Part shown: in pieces, positions 26,526-36,108 of the stretch
Numbering within the stretch: position 1 is the stretch's first letter
How the letters are laid out: each line of letters begins with the position of its first letter
Source: Epilithonimonas zeae
Lineage (GTDB): Bacteria > Bacteroidota > Bacteroidia > Flavobacteriales > Weeksellaceae
Direction: 5' to 3'
Length of the DNA stretch: 64,000 nucleotides
NCBI RefSeq assembly: GCF_900141765.1
Contig: NZ_FSRK01000001.1
Coordinates: 1,550,001-1,614,000 of the forward strand
Translations under genes and position numbers: made by a program
The notes under the pieces: model-generated
Told to the model about the DNA's origin: nothing
Seen by the model: the letters and a program-made list of their open reading frames with translations, nothing else
Databases searched by the model: none

Positions 26526-26928
26526 TTTATAATCATGTCCTGCAAATAATAGAAGAAATAGATATAAAGCTGCCATTATTATAAACAACGAACTGACTTT
26601 TTATTGGGTAAGACGAACTAGTTCATTAAAACATTCTATGAATTGACTCACAATAATATCAAATCAGCTGATTTATACCAAGAGAACAATAGGGATAGAA
26701 ATTTCAATGAACTGCCTCGCATCTTGTAAGATTTATGACTTTTCTATGCGGATTCCTATGCAGGCAGGCAAAAGGAAACTGTGACCAATACCTTGAAACA
26801 ATAAGTAAGCAGATTTGATTGAACCTCAAATCTTTTTACGGAGGTTTTGGAATGATATGCTCTCCAAATAGCCAAAAATATTTTTTATAAAAGCAAAATT
26901 TTGGTTAGTTTTAATACATAATTTCAAA
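26526..26928. other. gene-free region holding repeat copy 2
   Basis: Contains the second copy of the ~220-bp repeat (26674-26894), ending 34 bp before the next gene. No ORF is supported. Confidence 0.45.
26674..26894 (+). repeat. non-coding repeat, copy 2
   Basis: Same block order as the copy at 21674-21900: ATACCAAG, AATTTCAATGAACTGC, GCATCTTGT, TGACTTTTCTATGC, GCAGGCA, then CTCAAATCTTTTTACGGAGG and an A/T-rich end. The two copies differ at many positions, so the duplication is old or each was acquired separately. Confidence 0.65.
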
Positions 26929-27882
26929 ATGAACAAAATGAACAAAATATTATTTTTTGCTGTGGCACTATTATCTAATTTATCATTTTCACAAACCTTA
27001 GATTCAGATAATTTTAATGATTACACAATCGGGAATCTTGGCACTCAAGGCTTCTGGTCAAATGATGGCGGCACTGCCGAGCAAGCTAAAGTGGCAGAAA
27101 TAAATATTGCCGCGTACGGCAAATCTTTGACCCTTCCAAGAACAACTACTTCAAATATGTGGCTGTTCAAAAATGATTTTTTAAAAACACCGTGGCTAAA
27201 CAGGACATCAGGTAATAATATTGCCGAAATTTCTGCTGATTTCTATACAGGGACAACTACTGCTGTAACTGCAGCCTCTAGTTTTCAATTGTATGCAGAT
27301 GGTGGTGACAATTTTATGATTGGCTCTATTTTATACGATCATGTTGCTAAAGCATATAGCCTGACATATACACGAAATGGGAATTCAGCGATAGTTACCC
27401 AGCCATTAACTACTGGTGCTGCAGACAACACCTGGACACCAATTACTATATTTTATAACTATACCACTGGAGATATTCATATAAAAATAGGCGCAACTAT
27501 ATACGGACCTTTCGCAGGAACTCCCGCTAAGTCACCAACAGAAGTTGACATTTTTTCTGGCGGAGGCGCTTTAACTTCTGCGTTTGATAATTACGTTGCA
27601 CGCGCTATAAAGACGGCGACATTGGCCGTAAATGATATTGGTTCTGTTGGTGGAGTCAAAATTAAAATTTACCCAAACCCTGCAACTGATCACATTAATA
27701 TAGAGGCTGATTCTAAAGTTAAAAAAATAAAGATAGTTGATGCTTCCGGTAAGAATATAAATATTGCTGTCAGTACAGATTTAAATAAAATTGATGTCTC
27801 CCATCTCGAAAAGGGCATCTATCTTACGGAGCTACAATTGGAAGACGGAACAATGACAGTACAGAAATTTATCAAAAAATGA
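26929..27882 (+). CDS. T9SS-exported protein of unknown function
   Basis: A 317-aa secreted protein with a signal peptide (MNKMNKILFFAVALLSNLSFSQ; initiation at Met4, position 26938, is equally possible). The body is a jelly-roll-like beta domain: SDNFNDYTIGNLGTQGFW is a typical opening of concanavalin-like modules, followed by many Ser/Thr-rich strands. The last ~75 residues are a type A T9SS sorting domain: KIKIYPNPATDHINIE, KKIKIVDASGK, LEKGIYLTELQLEDG, then a basic KFIKK end. It is therefore exported across the outer membrane by the gliding/Por machinery and anchored or released. The ligand is unknown; a carbohydrate-binding role is possible. It stands alone. Confidence 0.88.
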   Translation: MNKMNKILFFAVALLSNLSFSQTLDSDNFNDYTIGNLGTQGFWSNDGGTAEQAKVAEINIAAYGKSLTLPRTTTSNMWLFKNDFLKTPWLNRTSGNNIAEISADFYTGTTTAVTAASSFQLYADGGDNFMIGSILYDHVAKAYSLTYTRNGNSAIVTQPLTTGAADNTWTPITIFYNYTTGDIHIKIGATIYGPFAGTPAKSPTEVDIFSGGGALTSAFDNYVARAIKTATLAVNDIGSVGGVKIKIYPNPATDHINIEADSKVKKIKIVDASGKNINIAVSTDLNKIDVSHLEKGIYLTELQLEDGTMTVQKFIKK

Positions 27883-28105
27883 AAAGTTAACAAATGGATT
27901 GATAAATTCCGCTGTCTACCACCAATGCTATTATGAAGCGTATCAAATGATGATGTACCAGCAAGAGTTTTTGCAGTCGATAAAAAAGGATATTACAAAC
28001 GCCTTTAACTCGTAGAAGATAACTCTGTGTACAATTTTTAGCAGTCAAAAAACTATAATTTTTTATCATGGCGTTCTTTTTGGTAGATGATACAAAAATA
28101 GAATT
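27883..28105. other. spacer with a possible C-terminal gene fragment
   Basis: A plus-strand frame at about 27893-28018 reads NSAVYHQCYYEAYQMMMYQ and continues to a stop after NAFNS. It has protein-like composition but no start and no recognised family, so it may be the tail of a lost gene. Confidence 0.3.
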
Positions 28106-28327
28106 ATGTCAAAAGATAAATTAAAGAAAGGCGATATTGTTATGCTTAGAGAAGGCAGTCCAAGAATGAAAGTTGAAAAAGTTGTCCAAGATCTCAAGGC
28201 ATATGGTACAGATGAAACCATTGATCCTGTAGTAACGTCGATTGAAACATTACACTTTCTTGATGATAAACCTGTTCACGGATTATATGCTGAAAGCCTT
28301 CTTAAAAAATTGGAGAAGCAAGGTTAA
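28106..28327 (+). CDS. YodC-like DUF2158 small protein
   Basis: A 73-aa protein. LKKGDIVMLREGSPRMKVEKV matches the DUF2158 signature (GDxVxLKSGGPxMTV), an SH3-like beta barrel found in many small stand-alone proteins of unknown function. The C-terminal segment with THFLDD-like and GLYAESLLKKLE elements also fits the family, which often ends by describing replaced side chains after a variable loop. Cytoplasmic; monocistronic. Confidence 0.75.
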   Translation: MSKDKLKKGDIVMLREGSPRMKVEKVVQDLKAYGTDETIDPVVTSIETLHFLDDKPVHGLYAESLLKKLEKQG

Positions 28328-28707
28328 AAACTTTTCTGCAGTAAAAAAAACTTTTTAATAAATCTGGGATATCTAAATGACCTCTAATCATTGCGATATG
28401 TTTACCTCCAAAAATAAACAAGAGCAGGAATAACCTATTCTCGTTTTATTAATTATTGATTATTATTTTACTTGATCATCAAAGAGTTAATATATTCATC
28501 ACTAAATTTGATACATGACAGTCTATTGTTATAGCACACAGAATGAAAGAAAGGCTGTCTCAAAAGAAGCAGCTTTTTTGTTTTTAATATAAGAGCAGGA
28601 TCTGTTTTTGCGCTTAATAAAACTTCGCTAAAATTGAATTAAAACAGCTTATTATTATACCGTAATTGATGATGTAATAAAAGGACCCTTGAACTTGTCT
28701 TAATAGT
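28328..28707. other. intergenic region with a weak terminator
   Basis: GCTG (28554-28557) and CAGC (28570-28573), followed by T6, form a small plus-strand hairpin that may end an upstream transcript. Otherwise nothing is recognised. Confidence 0.4.
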
Positions 28708-30144
28708 ATGAGAATATACTTTTTACTTCTAATTATTTCAGCACAGTTTTTTGCTCAGCCAACCAATTCCAATGTTGATGAGATCATTCAAAGGGAAATG
28801 AAGGAACGAAAGATCCCTGGATTGCAGATGGCTGTTGTGCAAAATGGAAAAATTGTTTTAAGCAGATCCTACGGAATCGCCAATCTGCAGAATAATGTTC
28901 CTGTAAACAATACAACTATTTTCCCGATCAACTCCAATACAAAGGTTTTTACTGGTGTTGCCATGATGCAATTGGTTGAGCAGGATAAAATCAAATTGAA
29001 TGATCCGATTGGTAAATATCTGGATAATTTGCCCGCTGAATGGCAGAAGATCACTGTCGACCAGCTATTGACCCATATTTCCGGATTGCCTGAGATCCTG
29101 AAACTACTTGATCCAATGACAGGTAATATTGGACCACTGAAGACTGAAGCCGTCATTTGGGAAAAACTCAAAACGCTTCCCCTTGAATTTAAAACAGGAG
29201 AACAGTTCAGTTACAATCAGACCAATTATTATCTGTTGGGAAAAATTATTGAAAAGTTAACCAACCGATCTTTTGCCACAAATTTCGAGGAAGATCAGTT
29301 TAATATCGCTCATCTTAAAAATACGGTATTCGGAGATTCTAGAGATATTATTCAAAATTATGCGCCATCTTATCGCTACAATAGTTACTTTGATGGAAAA
29401 CAGGGTGAAGCAAAACTGACCTACACCTATACAGAATTTCCAGATTTCGTTCGGACAGGAGCAGGTCTCAACAGTACTGCTGAAGATATGGCCAACTGGC
29501 TCATCGCCTTACAAGATGGTCGTCTCTTCAAAAAACCAGGAACTTTAGATATGATGTGGACGCCAGGTCAATTTAATAACGGGACACCGACCAATTGGGC
29601 AAGAGGCTGGGGAATTACAAAGCCCCGCAAAAACCACAGTGCGGTCGGCATGTCCGGAGGAAACAGATCTGTGATAATGGTCTATCCCGATGATGATCTG
29701 GCAATTATCGTATTGACCAATCTGGCAGGAAGCAGTCCCGAAGATTTTGTTGAAGAAATTGCAGGTTGCTACAATCCTGATATCGTGAAGGCAGATCCGT
29801 TGACCTATTTAAGAAAAAATCTGAGAGCAATAGGGTTTGAAAATGCCATTGATTTTGTAAAAAAAGAACAAAAGACAAATCCTTCATTTAACCCCAACGA
29901 GTCAGAGCTAAACGATTGGGCATACCGGATGATGGCCAATAAACAGGAAAAAGAGGCCTTAGAAATTTTCAAACTTAATGTGTATCTATTTCCAAAAAGC
30001 TGGAATGTGTATGACAGCTACGGAGAGATCTTATTGAAAATGGGAGATAAAAGCAAGGCCATCGAGATGTACAGAAGATCCATAGAGCTCAATCCGGAAA
30101 ATGAAAACGGGAAGAAGATCTTGGAAGGAATATCTTCTTTATAA
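28708..30144 (+). CDS. serine hydrolase (beta-lactamase class C-like) with C-terminal TPR
   Basis: A 478-aa exported serine hydrolase of the S12/beta-lactamase-related family, which includes D-alanyl-D-alanine peptidases and esterases. Signal peptide MRIYFLLLIISAQFFAQ. The nucleophile motif is Ser76-Asn-Thr-Lys79. The second motif, normally YxN, reads Tyr169-Asn-Gln, and the third (KTG/HxG position) is the GMSGGNRS segment. The last ~90 residues form TPR-like helices (EALEIFKLNVYLFPKSWNVYDSYGEILLKMG, then a second helix pair). A close paralogue with the same architecture is at 62472. Substrate unknown; resistance to beta-lactams should not be assumed. An AraC-type regulator follows 100 bp downstream. 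Confidence 0.9.
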   Translation: MRIYFLLLIISAQFFAQPTNSNVDEIIQREMKERKIPGLQMAVVQNGKIVLSRSYGIANLQNNVPVNNTTIFPINSNTKVFTGVAMMQLVEQDKIKLNDPIGKYLDNLPAEWQKITVDQLLTHISGLPEILKLLDPMTGNIGPLKTEAVIWEKLKTLPLEFKTGEQFSYNQTNYYLLGKIIEKLTNRSFATNFEEDQFNIAHLKNTVFGDSRDIIQNYAPSYRYNSYFDGKQGEAKLTYTYTEFPDFVRTGAGLNSTAEDMANWLIALQDGRLFKKPGTLDMMWTPGQFNNGTPTNWARGWGITKPRKNHSAVGMSGGNRSVIMVYPDDDLAIIVLTNLAGSSPEDFVEEIAGCYNPDIVKADPLTYLRKNLRAIGFENAIDFVKKEQKTNPSFNPNESELNDWAYRMMANKQEKEALEIFKLNVYLFPKSWNVYDSYGEILLKMGDKSKAIEMYRRSIELNPENENGKKILEGISSL

Positions 30145-30245
30145 AATTGAGAATAACAGAGCTTAAAATAAAAGTTTTTGGGGATCTTAAAAATTCGACA
30201 TTAAAATTTTTAATTATATCACACTCTTTTTTATAGTTTTACAAA

Positions 30246-31055
30246 ATGAATACTATCTATAATGAATACTTTGTCAATGGAATAATTGCAAATTTCATTA
30301 AAAAGTTATGGATTCTAGATAACGTAAAAAGTAACTCTCCGATATTAGATAAAGGTGTTCCGCCTAACGGATGTTTCACAATGGCCATTATCAAAGGAAA
30401 TGGATTGAATGTAAGGCATAAAGATCAGGTCAGACATTTACCTGAAGGAATCTACTTCTGTGGTCAGATCACTGAAACATTGTCTCTTGATATTCTTTCC
30501 GCGACAAAAGCAACAATGGTCCAACTTTTCCCTTGGACACCAGCCTGTTTTGGGATCTCAGACGCTCACTTATTTACTGATAAGATTTTTCCTTCAAACG
30601 AATTAATCCATTTTAAAGAAATGAATTTAGATAGTATGATCGATGTAAACAATGAAATGGTCTGCAGCTATCTTGTAAAAACTTTCTCTGCATTGTTTAC
30701 AGCCAATGCCAAGGTTGGAGTAATTACTAAAAGCACGCAATTAATTTTGGAAAAAAGAGGTGACATGACTGTTGCTTCACTGGCAAGATCAATGAAATGT
30801 TCTGAACGCCATCTGCAAAAGTTATTTAAAGATCTTATAGGCATCAGCCCTAAGCTTTTTATCAATGTTATCAAAGTACGGGAAGCCCTGGATGATATCG
30901 TATATGCAGATCATAAATCTGCAACAATGACCCAGTTAGCCTTAGCTAATGGTTATTACGACCAGCCTCATTTCAATAATGCTTTTAGTTCGTTTGTAGG
31001 TAGAAAGCCAAAAAAATTTGATGAAAAAGATTTTTTTCTTACGATAAAAAAATAA
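30246..31055 (+). CDS. AraC-family regulator with DUF6597-like sensor domain
   Basis: A 269-aa transcription factor. The N-terminal sensing domain starts with FIKKLWILDN and has the PPNGCFTMAIIKG segment typical of DUF6597. The C-terminal HTH_18 consists of MTVASLARSMKCSERHLQKLFKDLIGISPKLF and a second HTH ending FNNAFSSFVGRKPKKF. It lies between the serine hydrolase and the M13 peptidase (70 nt before the latter), all on the plus strand, so it may control either. The inducer is unknown. Confidence 0.87.
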   Translation: MNTIYNEYFVNGIIANFIKKLWILDNVKSNSPILDKGVPPNGCFTMAIIKGNGLNVRHKDQVRHLPEGIYFCGQITETLSLDILSATKATMVQLFPWTPACFGISDAHLFTDKIFPSNELIHFKEMNLDSMIDVNNEMVCSYLVKTFSALFTANAKVGVITKSTQLILEKRGDMTVASLARSMKCSERHLQKLFKDLIGISPKLFINVIKVREALDDIVYADHKSATMTQLALANGYYDQPHFNNAFSSFVGRKPKKFDEKDFFLTIKK

Positions 31056-31125
31056 TGTGTTCGCATTTATACAATTTTCAGCTATGCAAATTGTAGTAGA
31101 TTCGCCACTTTACAATTAATACACG

Positions 31126-33243
31126 ATGAATCTACTAATCTCAACTCAGGATCCTTCCCGTCTCTTTCATAAAATAAATGTTGCGTTTACAGAAATCAGT
31201 AAAACCAGGGTTGTCATATTATCGTTTGCATTATTATTTGGAGTGTTCTATATAAAGGCCCAGAAGAACGAATTCAATAAAGGAAAAGCTACGTATGGAA
31301 ATTGGGGCGTAGAAACACAGTTTATCAGCAAGATGGTACAACCTGGCAATGATTTTTACACCTATGTGAATGAAGGTTGGCTAAGATCAGCAAAAATTCC
31401 GGCCGGGGCTTCGGGATTTAACAGCTATACCGAAGCAAAAGATAAAATCAATATGCGAATCAACGAGATGATCTGTGATGGAGCTAAAACCGAGCATTCT
31501 ACAAATCGGTCTTTAGAACAGATCAGAGCAGTCTATCTAGGATATTTGGATACGGACCATATGGACGAGGTTGGCATTAAGCCTATTGAGGAAGACCTTA
31601 GAAGCATTCTCGCTATCAATAGTTATGAAGCGATCGCAAAATGGATGGCTGATCCAAAATCTTTCTCGATCATTGCTATACATACCGCGCCCGATCTTAA
31701 TGACAGAAGCAAATTTTTAGTTGCGTTAAACGAGAGTGGCATCGGATTACCTGCACCTGATTATTACACGAAAAATGACGCAGATAAAATACGACTCCGA
31801 GAAGATTACAAACAACACATCATTCGTACCTTACAATTAGCCCACATCAATAACAATGAACAATTGGCTGGTAAGATCCTGGAAATTGAAACAAAATTAG
31901 CAACCTTACAATGGACACCTGCTCAGATGCGAGACAGCAGGATAAACTCCCATTTGATGAACACTGCCGAGCTTGAATCGTATGCTCCAGGCTTTCCATG
32001 GAAAATATTTTTAGGAGAAAGACAGGTTGACGACGTAGATCAAGTCATCCTACAGGCCGATACGGCGATCAAAGCTAAAGCGAAGTTATTTTCTGAAACA
32101 CCAATTGAGGTATGGTCAGCATATCTTGCATTCCATTGGATCATAAACCATTCTACCCTATTATCAAAAGACTTCCGTCAGAACCATTTTGATTTTTATG
32201 GAACACGGCTGAACGGTGTAAAAAATGATACTTCCAGAGAGAAAAAATCAATACAATATGTAAACAATCGCCTGGGACAGCTTGTCGGAAAAATATATGT
32301 TGAAGAATATTTTCCTGAATCCCATCTCAAAAGTATAAAAGATCTGGTAGGATATATTCGCAAGGCATTCCTCGAAAGACTTGAAAAATTGGATTGGCTG
32401 GATGAAATAAGCAGAAAGGAAGCCATTGACAAGCTAGATGCAGTAACAGTCAGGATAGGATATCCAGATGTCTGGAGAGACTATTCATCAATGAAATTTG
32501 ACGCAAAAGAACCTGTCTTAAATGAACAGCTGATCGCAAAAGCAAACTGGGATCATGAAAAATCTCTTCTGAATAAAAAATTCACAAGTAAAGAATGGTA
32601 TCAAATGCCACAGACCGTTGATGCGACGAGCAGCAAATTATATAATTCTATAGAGTTTCCCGCAGGGATCCTACAGCCCATATTCTTTGATCCCAATGCC
32701 GATGCAGCAGTGAATTTCGGAGCAATAGGCGCCATTATCGGTCACGAGTTGGGACACTGCTTCGACGACCAGGGATCTTTGTTCGACGGAAATGGTGTAA
32801 TGAGGGATTGGTGGACCCCGAAAACAAGAAAGCAATTTGAGAACCGAACGCAGCGTCTTATTGCACAATACAGCAGTTTTTCGCCTTTAGAGGGAATTCA
32901 CTTGAACGGAGCACAAACTCTTGGAGAGAACATTGGTGACCTTACAGGTGTTGTCGTTGCCCATGCTGCTTACAAACTCTATCTGAAAGATCATCCGGAT
33001 GAAAAGAAAAAGCTTTATGGCTTTACACCTGATCAACGTTATTTTTTATCTTTTGCGCAAGTCAACCGAAGTCTCTACACACCAGAAGCGTTCAGATTAA
33101 TTGTAGAAAAGGATTATCACGCCCCTGCCCAATACCGTGTCAATGGAGTAGTAAGAAATATTGATGCATGGTACGAAGCTTTTAAGATCAAAGTAGGTGA
33201 TAAATTTTATCTTAAGCCGCAAGATAGAGTGGCGATCTGGTAA
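31126..33243 (+). CDS. M13-family zinc metallopeptidase (neprilysin/PepO-like)
   Basis: A full-length (705 aa) M13 endopeptidase. The zinc site is GHELGHCFDDQG (His-Glu-x-x-His, about 539-543) with the third ligand in GENIGDLTG (Glu about 601), and the substrate-binding NA(Y/F) region corresponds to EGIHLNGAQTLGENIGD and the YxPxAF-like TPEAFRLI. One hydrophobic segment near residues 28-46 probably anchors it or is a signal peptide; a lipobox is not seen. M13 enzymes cut small peptides outside the cytoplasm. It follows an AraC regulator by 70 nt and ends a gene group; the active-site residues are all intact. Confidence 0.95.
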   Translation: MNLLISTQDPSRLFHKINVAFTEISKTRVVILSFALLFGVFYIKAQKNEFNKGKATYGNWGVETQFISKMVQPGNDFYTYVNEGWLRSAKIPAGASGFNSYTEAKDKINMRINEMICDGAKTEHSTNRSLEQIRAVYLGYLDTDHMDEVGIKPIEEDLRSILAINSYEAIAKWMADPKSFSIIAIHTAPDLNDRSKFLVALNESGIGLPAPDYYTKNDADKIRLREDYKQHIIRTLQLAHINNNEQLAGKILEIETKLATLQWTPAQMRDSRINSHLMNTAELESYAPGFPWKIFLGERQVDDVDQVILQADTAIKAKAKLFSETPIEVWSAYLAFHWIINHSTLLSKDFRQNHFDFYGTRLNGVKNDTSREKKSIQYVNNRLGQLVGKIYVEEYFPESHLKSIKDLVGYIRKAFLERLEKLDWLDEISRKEAIDKLDAVTVRIGYPDVWRDYSSMKFDAKEPVLNEQLIAKANWDHEKSLLNKKFTSKEWYQMPQTVDATSSKLYNSIEFPAGILQPIFFDPNADAAVNFGAIGAIIGHELGHCFDDQGSLFDGNGVMRDWWTPKTRKQFENRTQRLIAQYSSFSPLEGIHLNGAQTLGENIGDLTGVVVAHAAYKLYLKDHPDEKKKLYGFTPDQRYFLSFAQVNRSLYTPEAFRLIVEKDYHAPAQYRVNGVVRNIDAWYEAFKIKVGDKFYLKPQDRVAIW

Positions 33244-33562
33244 GCAAAAATAATATACTTAAATGTGCCGGATAGTATTTTTATCTAAAATATAATACAG
33301 ATGGACCGATCGATCATAGGAATTTTACTATTTTATATTTTTGAGATGGTGCATTGAAATACGTAGTTGCCGAAAATAAGGTGATGATATACTTAAATGT
33401 ACAGATATAAGTTTTATATAAAACGTCATGTTTACCAATAGATCTAAACAATTTAGATTGAAATAAGGCATCTGCAATTTTATGGTTTTGATTTGGTACA
33501 CGAAAGTATATGTTGTCTAATAAAACCATCAGCTTCTAAAATTATTTTGTCGATCAAAATGG

Positions 33563-34480
33563 TCACTCCATTTCCCGGAAACGCATCGGTGTCATCTGCA
33601 TATTTTTCTTGAAGAAATTATTAAAATGCGTAGCCTCTTTGAACCCCAGTGAATAGGCAATTTCGGCAACATTCCATTCGGTATGTCTCAATAAAATCTT
33701 TGCCTCCTGTAATAAACGCTCAGTAATGATCTCCGAAGTCGTTTTTTCAGTGATCTCTTTAACGGCCCGGTTGAGGTGATTGACATGAACGGAAAGCTGA
33801 CCGGCGAATTCAGAAGGCGAACGGAAGTTGATCCGCTGTCTCGCATCTTCGATAGGAAACTGACGCTCCAACAGCTCAAGGAACAGATGGGTGATCCGCT
33901 GAGAAGCATTAGCCTGTTGTTTTTCAGCTTTTGAAGTCGGTTTCATTTTAAGTGCATAATGAAGTAATTCAAACACCAGGTTTCTCAACAGATCATATTT
34001 ATGGGCATAATCTGAGGCCAATTCAGTCTGCATCTTCGTGTAAACCTGCTTTATATTTTCCAATTGCTCATCTGTCAGCTCGAAGACCGGTATCACGTCA
34101 GGTTTAAAAACCTCATAATCGTTCAGGTTTCCGAAATGATGAAAAAAAGAAGGTGTAAACACACAGAAGAATCCTGCCTTCTGACCATCGATCCATTCAA
34201 ATTTGTAAGGGATCTGCGGATTGGTGAAAAAAATTGCCTGCTTTTGAATATCAATGACCTTGTCAGCATAATGGATCCGGTTTCGGCCGACGATCAGGGT
34301 GATCTTAAAATAATCTTTCCGGCTGTAGACCAATGGCTTAGCATTTTTACCGATATACTCATCGATGGTAAAGACATTGAAGTGCCCTACCCCGTTACGG
34401 ATATTTTCAGGTACCCGGTCAAATTTCGACTGGTAAAATTCTTCCAGTGACTGCATTTTCTCCATGTAATAAATATACAA
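33563..34480 (-). CDS. AraC-family regulator
   Basis: A 305-aa regulator with an N-terminal cupin-like sensor domain (FNVFTIDEYIGKNAKPLVYSRKDYFKITLIVG) and a C-terminal HTH_18 with the FKEATHFNNFFKKNMQMTPMRFR ending. Translation probably starts at Met6 (34465, MEKMQSLEEF). The SDR gene upstream on the same strand is separated by a terminator, so this gene likely has some independent expression but may regulate that SDR. This AraC type next to a short-chain dehydrogenase is a common arrangement in flavobacteria. Effector unknown. Confidence 0.87.
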   Translation of the reverse strand: MYIYYMEKMQSLEEFYQSKFDRVPENIRNGVGHFNVFTIDEYIGKNAKPLVYSRKDYFKITLIVGRNRIHYADKVIDIQKQAIFFTNPQIPYKFEWIDGQKAGFFCVFTPSFFHHFGNLNDYEVFKPDVIPVFELTDEQLENIKQVYTKMQTELASDYAHKYDLLRNLVFELLHYALKMKPTSKAEKQQANASQRITHLFLELLERQFPIEDARQRINFRSPSEFAGQLSVHVNHLNRAVKEITEKTTSEIITERLLQEAKILLRHTEWNVAEIAYSLGFKEATHFNNFFKKNMQMTPMRFREME

Positions 34481-34488
34481 AAATCAAA

Positions 34489-34519
34489 CAAAAAAAACAC
34501 TGCCACTTTCGAATGGCAG
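34489..34519 (-). terminator. intrinsic terminator after the SDR gene
   Basis: On the minus strand, CTGCCA TTCGAAAG TGGCAG is followed by TGTTTTTTTT. It lies ~30 nt downstream of the SDR stop and ~10 nt upstream of the AraC start region. Confidence 0.8.
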
Positions 34520-34547
34520 CGTTATTAATTTAGATTCTGATGGTCAT

Positions 34548-35384
34548 TTAAAAATCGGTAGAAAATGAAATATCCTTATTGATATCCAGTTCCTCTGATA
34601 ACAAGCCTATCTTGTACTTTGCACGGTTGTAGGCATCGCTTCCCAAATACAAGCGTACCGGCGGATTCGGATTTTCAGCAAGATCGATCAGGACACAGGC
34701 CAGCTTGTCGGGATCTCCAGCCTGCGTTCCGTTCATGGCAGCGTATTTTTGGTGTGAAGCTCTAATAACATTGTATCCTTCAACTTTATTCTCAGCGAAA
34801 ACGAGAGAGCCTTCTTCCAGAAACTCGGTGCGGAAGGCGCCCGGCGCCACTACCGTTACTTTAACACCGAACTCTTTCACATCTTCTGCCATGACCTCGG
34901 ACAGTCCCGTTACCGCATATTTTGTTGCGGCGTAAATGGCCCAGCCGATTCCTGGCGCAAATCCTGCAATTGAAGAAATATTGATGATGTTTCCTGACTT
35001 CTGTTGCCTGAAGTAAGGCATGACCGACTGCATTGTCTTAATCACAGCCATAACATTAATGTCAAAACTGTCCCTGATCTCTTTTTGGTTCAATTCTTCC
35101 ACAGCACCACCGATGCCATAGCCCGCATTATTGACCAAAACGTCTATTTTCCCGAAGTGTCCGACAGTCTTTTCAAATGCCTTGCTGACAGATTCTCCGC
35201 TTGTCAGATCTACTTCCAGCGGTAAGAACTGCTGTTTGTCAAATTCTCCGACAGCCTCCATTAAACTCTGCGCTTTTCTGCTTGTTGCAGCGACCCTATA
35301 ACCGCTTTCGATAAGTTTTCTCACCAGTGAAAGCCCCATTCCTTTGGATGCTCCCGTTACTAACCATACTTTGTCTGTTTCCAT
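34548..35384 (-). CDS. short-chain dehydrogenase/reductase (SDR)
   Basis: A 278-aa classical SDR. The cofactor motif is VTGASKGMGLSLV (TGxxxGxG), the NNAG motif is VNNAGYGIGG, and the catalytic set is the Ser of NISSIAG plus YAATKYAV (YxxxK). The C-terminus has the extended form typical of the 'oxidoreductase' group acting on small ketones, aldehydes or xenobiotics. NADP(H) preference is suggested by the basic residues after the second strand (TSRKAQ). An AraC regulator follows. Substrate unknown. Confidence 0.92.
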   Translation of the reverse strand: METDKVWLVTGASKGMGLSLVRKLIESGYRVAATSRKAQSLMEAVGEFDKQQFLPLEVDLTSGESVSKAFEKTVGHFGKIDVLVNNAGYGIGGAVEELNQKEIRDSFDINVMAVIKTMQSVMPYFRQQKSGNIINISSIAGFAPGIGWAIYAATKYAVTGLSEVMAEDVKEFGVKVTVVAPGAFRTEFLEEGSLVFAENKVEGYNVIRASHQKYAAMNGTQAGDPDKLACVLIDLAENPNPPVRLYLGSDAYNRAKYKIGLLSEELDINKDISFSTDF

Positions 35385-35678
35385 ATCTTGATCTTATTAT
35401 GATACAAAATTAGAATGACTGCCGAAGTCTGTTGTAACAGAATTGAAACAATATATTACGAAAATCAAACAAGTTTAGACAGCCTGTTTGATTGTCATTT
35501 TTAAGTATACCCTACACAGGAGAAATTTTCAAATGATCAATCCAGAAAAGTATCCGGGATTTTAAGACAGACTGTTTATTCACCTCTAACAGATGATCGC
35601 CTAGAAATATAACAAAGAGTATTCTGATCAATTTCAGTTGTTGATCAAAACACCTTTGATCACCTATATTCTATATGA

Positions 35679-36020
35679 TTATTTTTCCCTGATCTTCCTC
35701 TTGTGATCTCTTCCCCATTTTTCCAGGGGCTTTGCAATTTCCTGTAAGCTTAATCCATAATCCGTCATAGTGTATTCTACCTTGACTGGATAATCGTCTG
35801 TGACCTTTCTGTCGATCAATAGATTTTCTTCCAGATGTTTTAATTCCTTAGACAAAACCCGGTTGGTTATCTTCGGTATTGAATTTAAAATTTCATTGAA
35901 TCTTGTATTGCCTTGATAGATAGAAAGGATAATCGGCATCTTCCACTTGCCACCGATGACAAACATAGTATCCTGGATGGCGTTGATCTTTTCCTGGAAA
36001 TAATGTTTTTTTTCCGTCAT
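35679..36020 (-). CDS. HxlR-family transcriptional regulator
   Basis: A 113-aa winged-helix HxlR/DUF24 protein. Signature segments are FVIGGKWKMPIILSIYQG, ITNRVLSKELKHLEENLLIDRK and the wing PVKVEYTMTDYG. No conserved N-terminal Cys (as in redox-sensing YodB/HypR) is seen. It is divergent from an SDR gene (start 36109), and a short palindrome (36031-36046) between them is a candidate operator. By neighbourhood it controls this SDR. Confidence 0.9.
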   Translation of the reverse strand: MTEKKHYFQEKINAIQDTMFVIGGKWKMPIILSIYQGNTRFNEILNSIPKITNRVLSKELKHLEENLLIDRKVTDDYPVKVEYTMTDYGLSLQEIAKPLEKWGRDHKRKIREK

Positions 36021-36030
36021 AATAATTTAA

Positions 36031-36046
36031 GTATACTTTTGTATAC
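36031..36046. promoter_or_regulatory. candidate HxlR operator and SDR -7 element
   Basis: GTATACTTTTGTATAC is an inverted repeat of GTATAC around TTTT. It contains TACTTTTG (36034-36041), which fits TAnnTTTG on the plus strand, so HxlR binding here would block SDR transcription. A second TAATTTTG is at 36075-36082. Confidence 0.55.
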
Positions 36047-36108
36047 AGGTATCAAATGTATATCTTTTTGCCAGTAATTTTGTAAAAGAACATTTAAAAT
36101 TTTATAAA

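Noticed and set aside
28708-30144. Calling the serine hydrolases antibiotic-resistance beta-lactamases
   Set aside because: Second catalytic motif deviates and TPR tails are present; the family is broad and includes peptidases and esterases.
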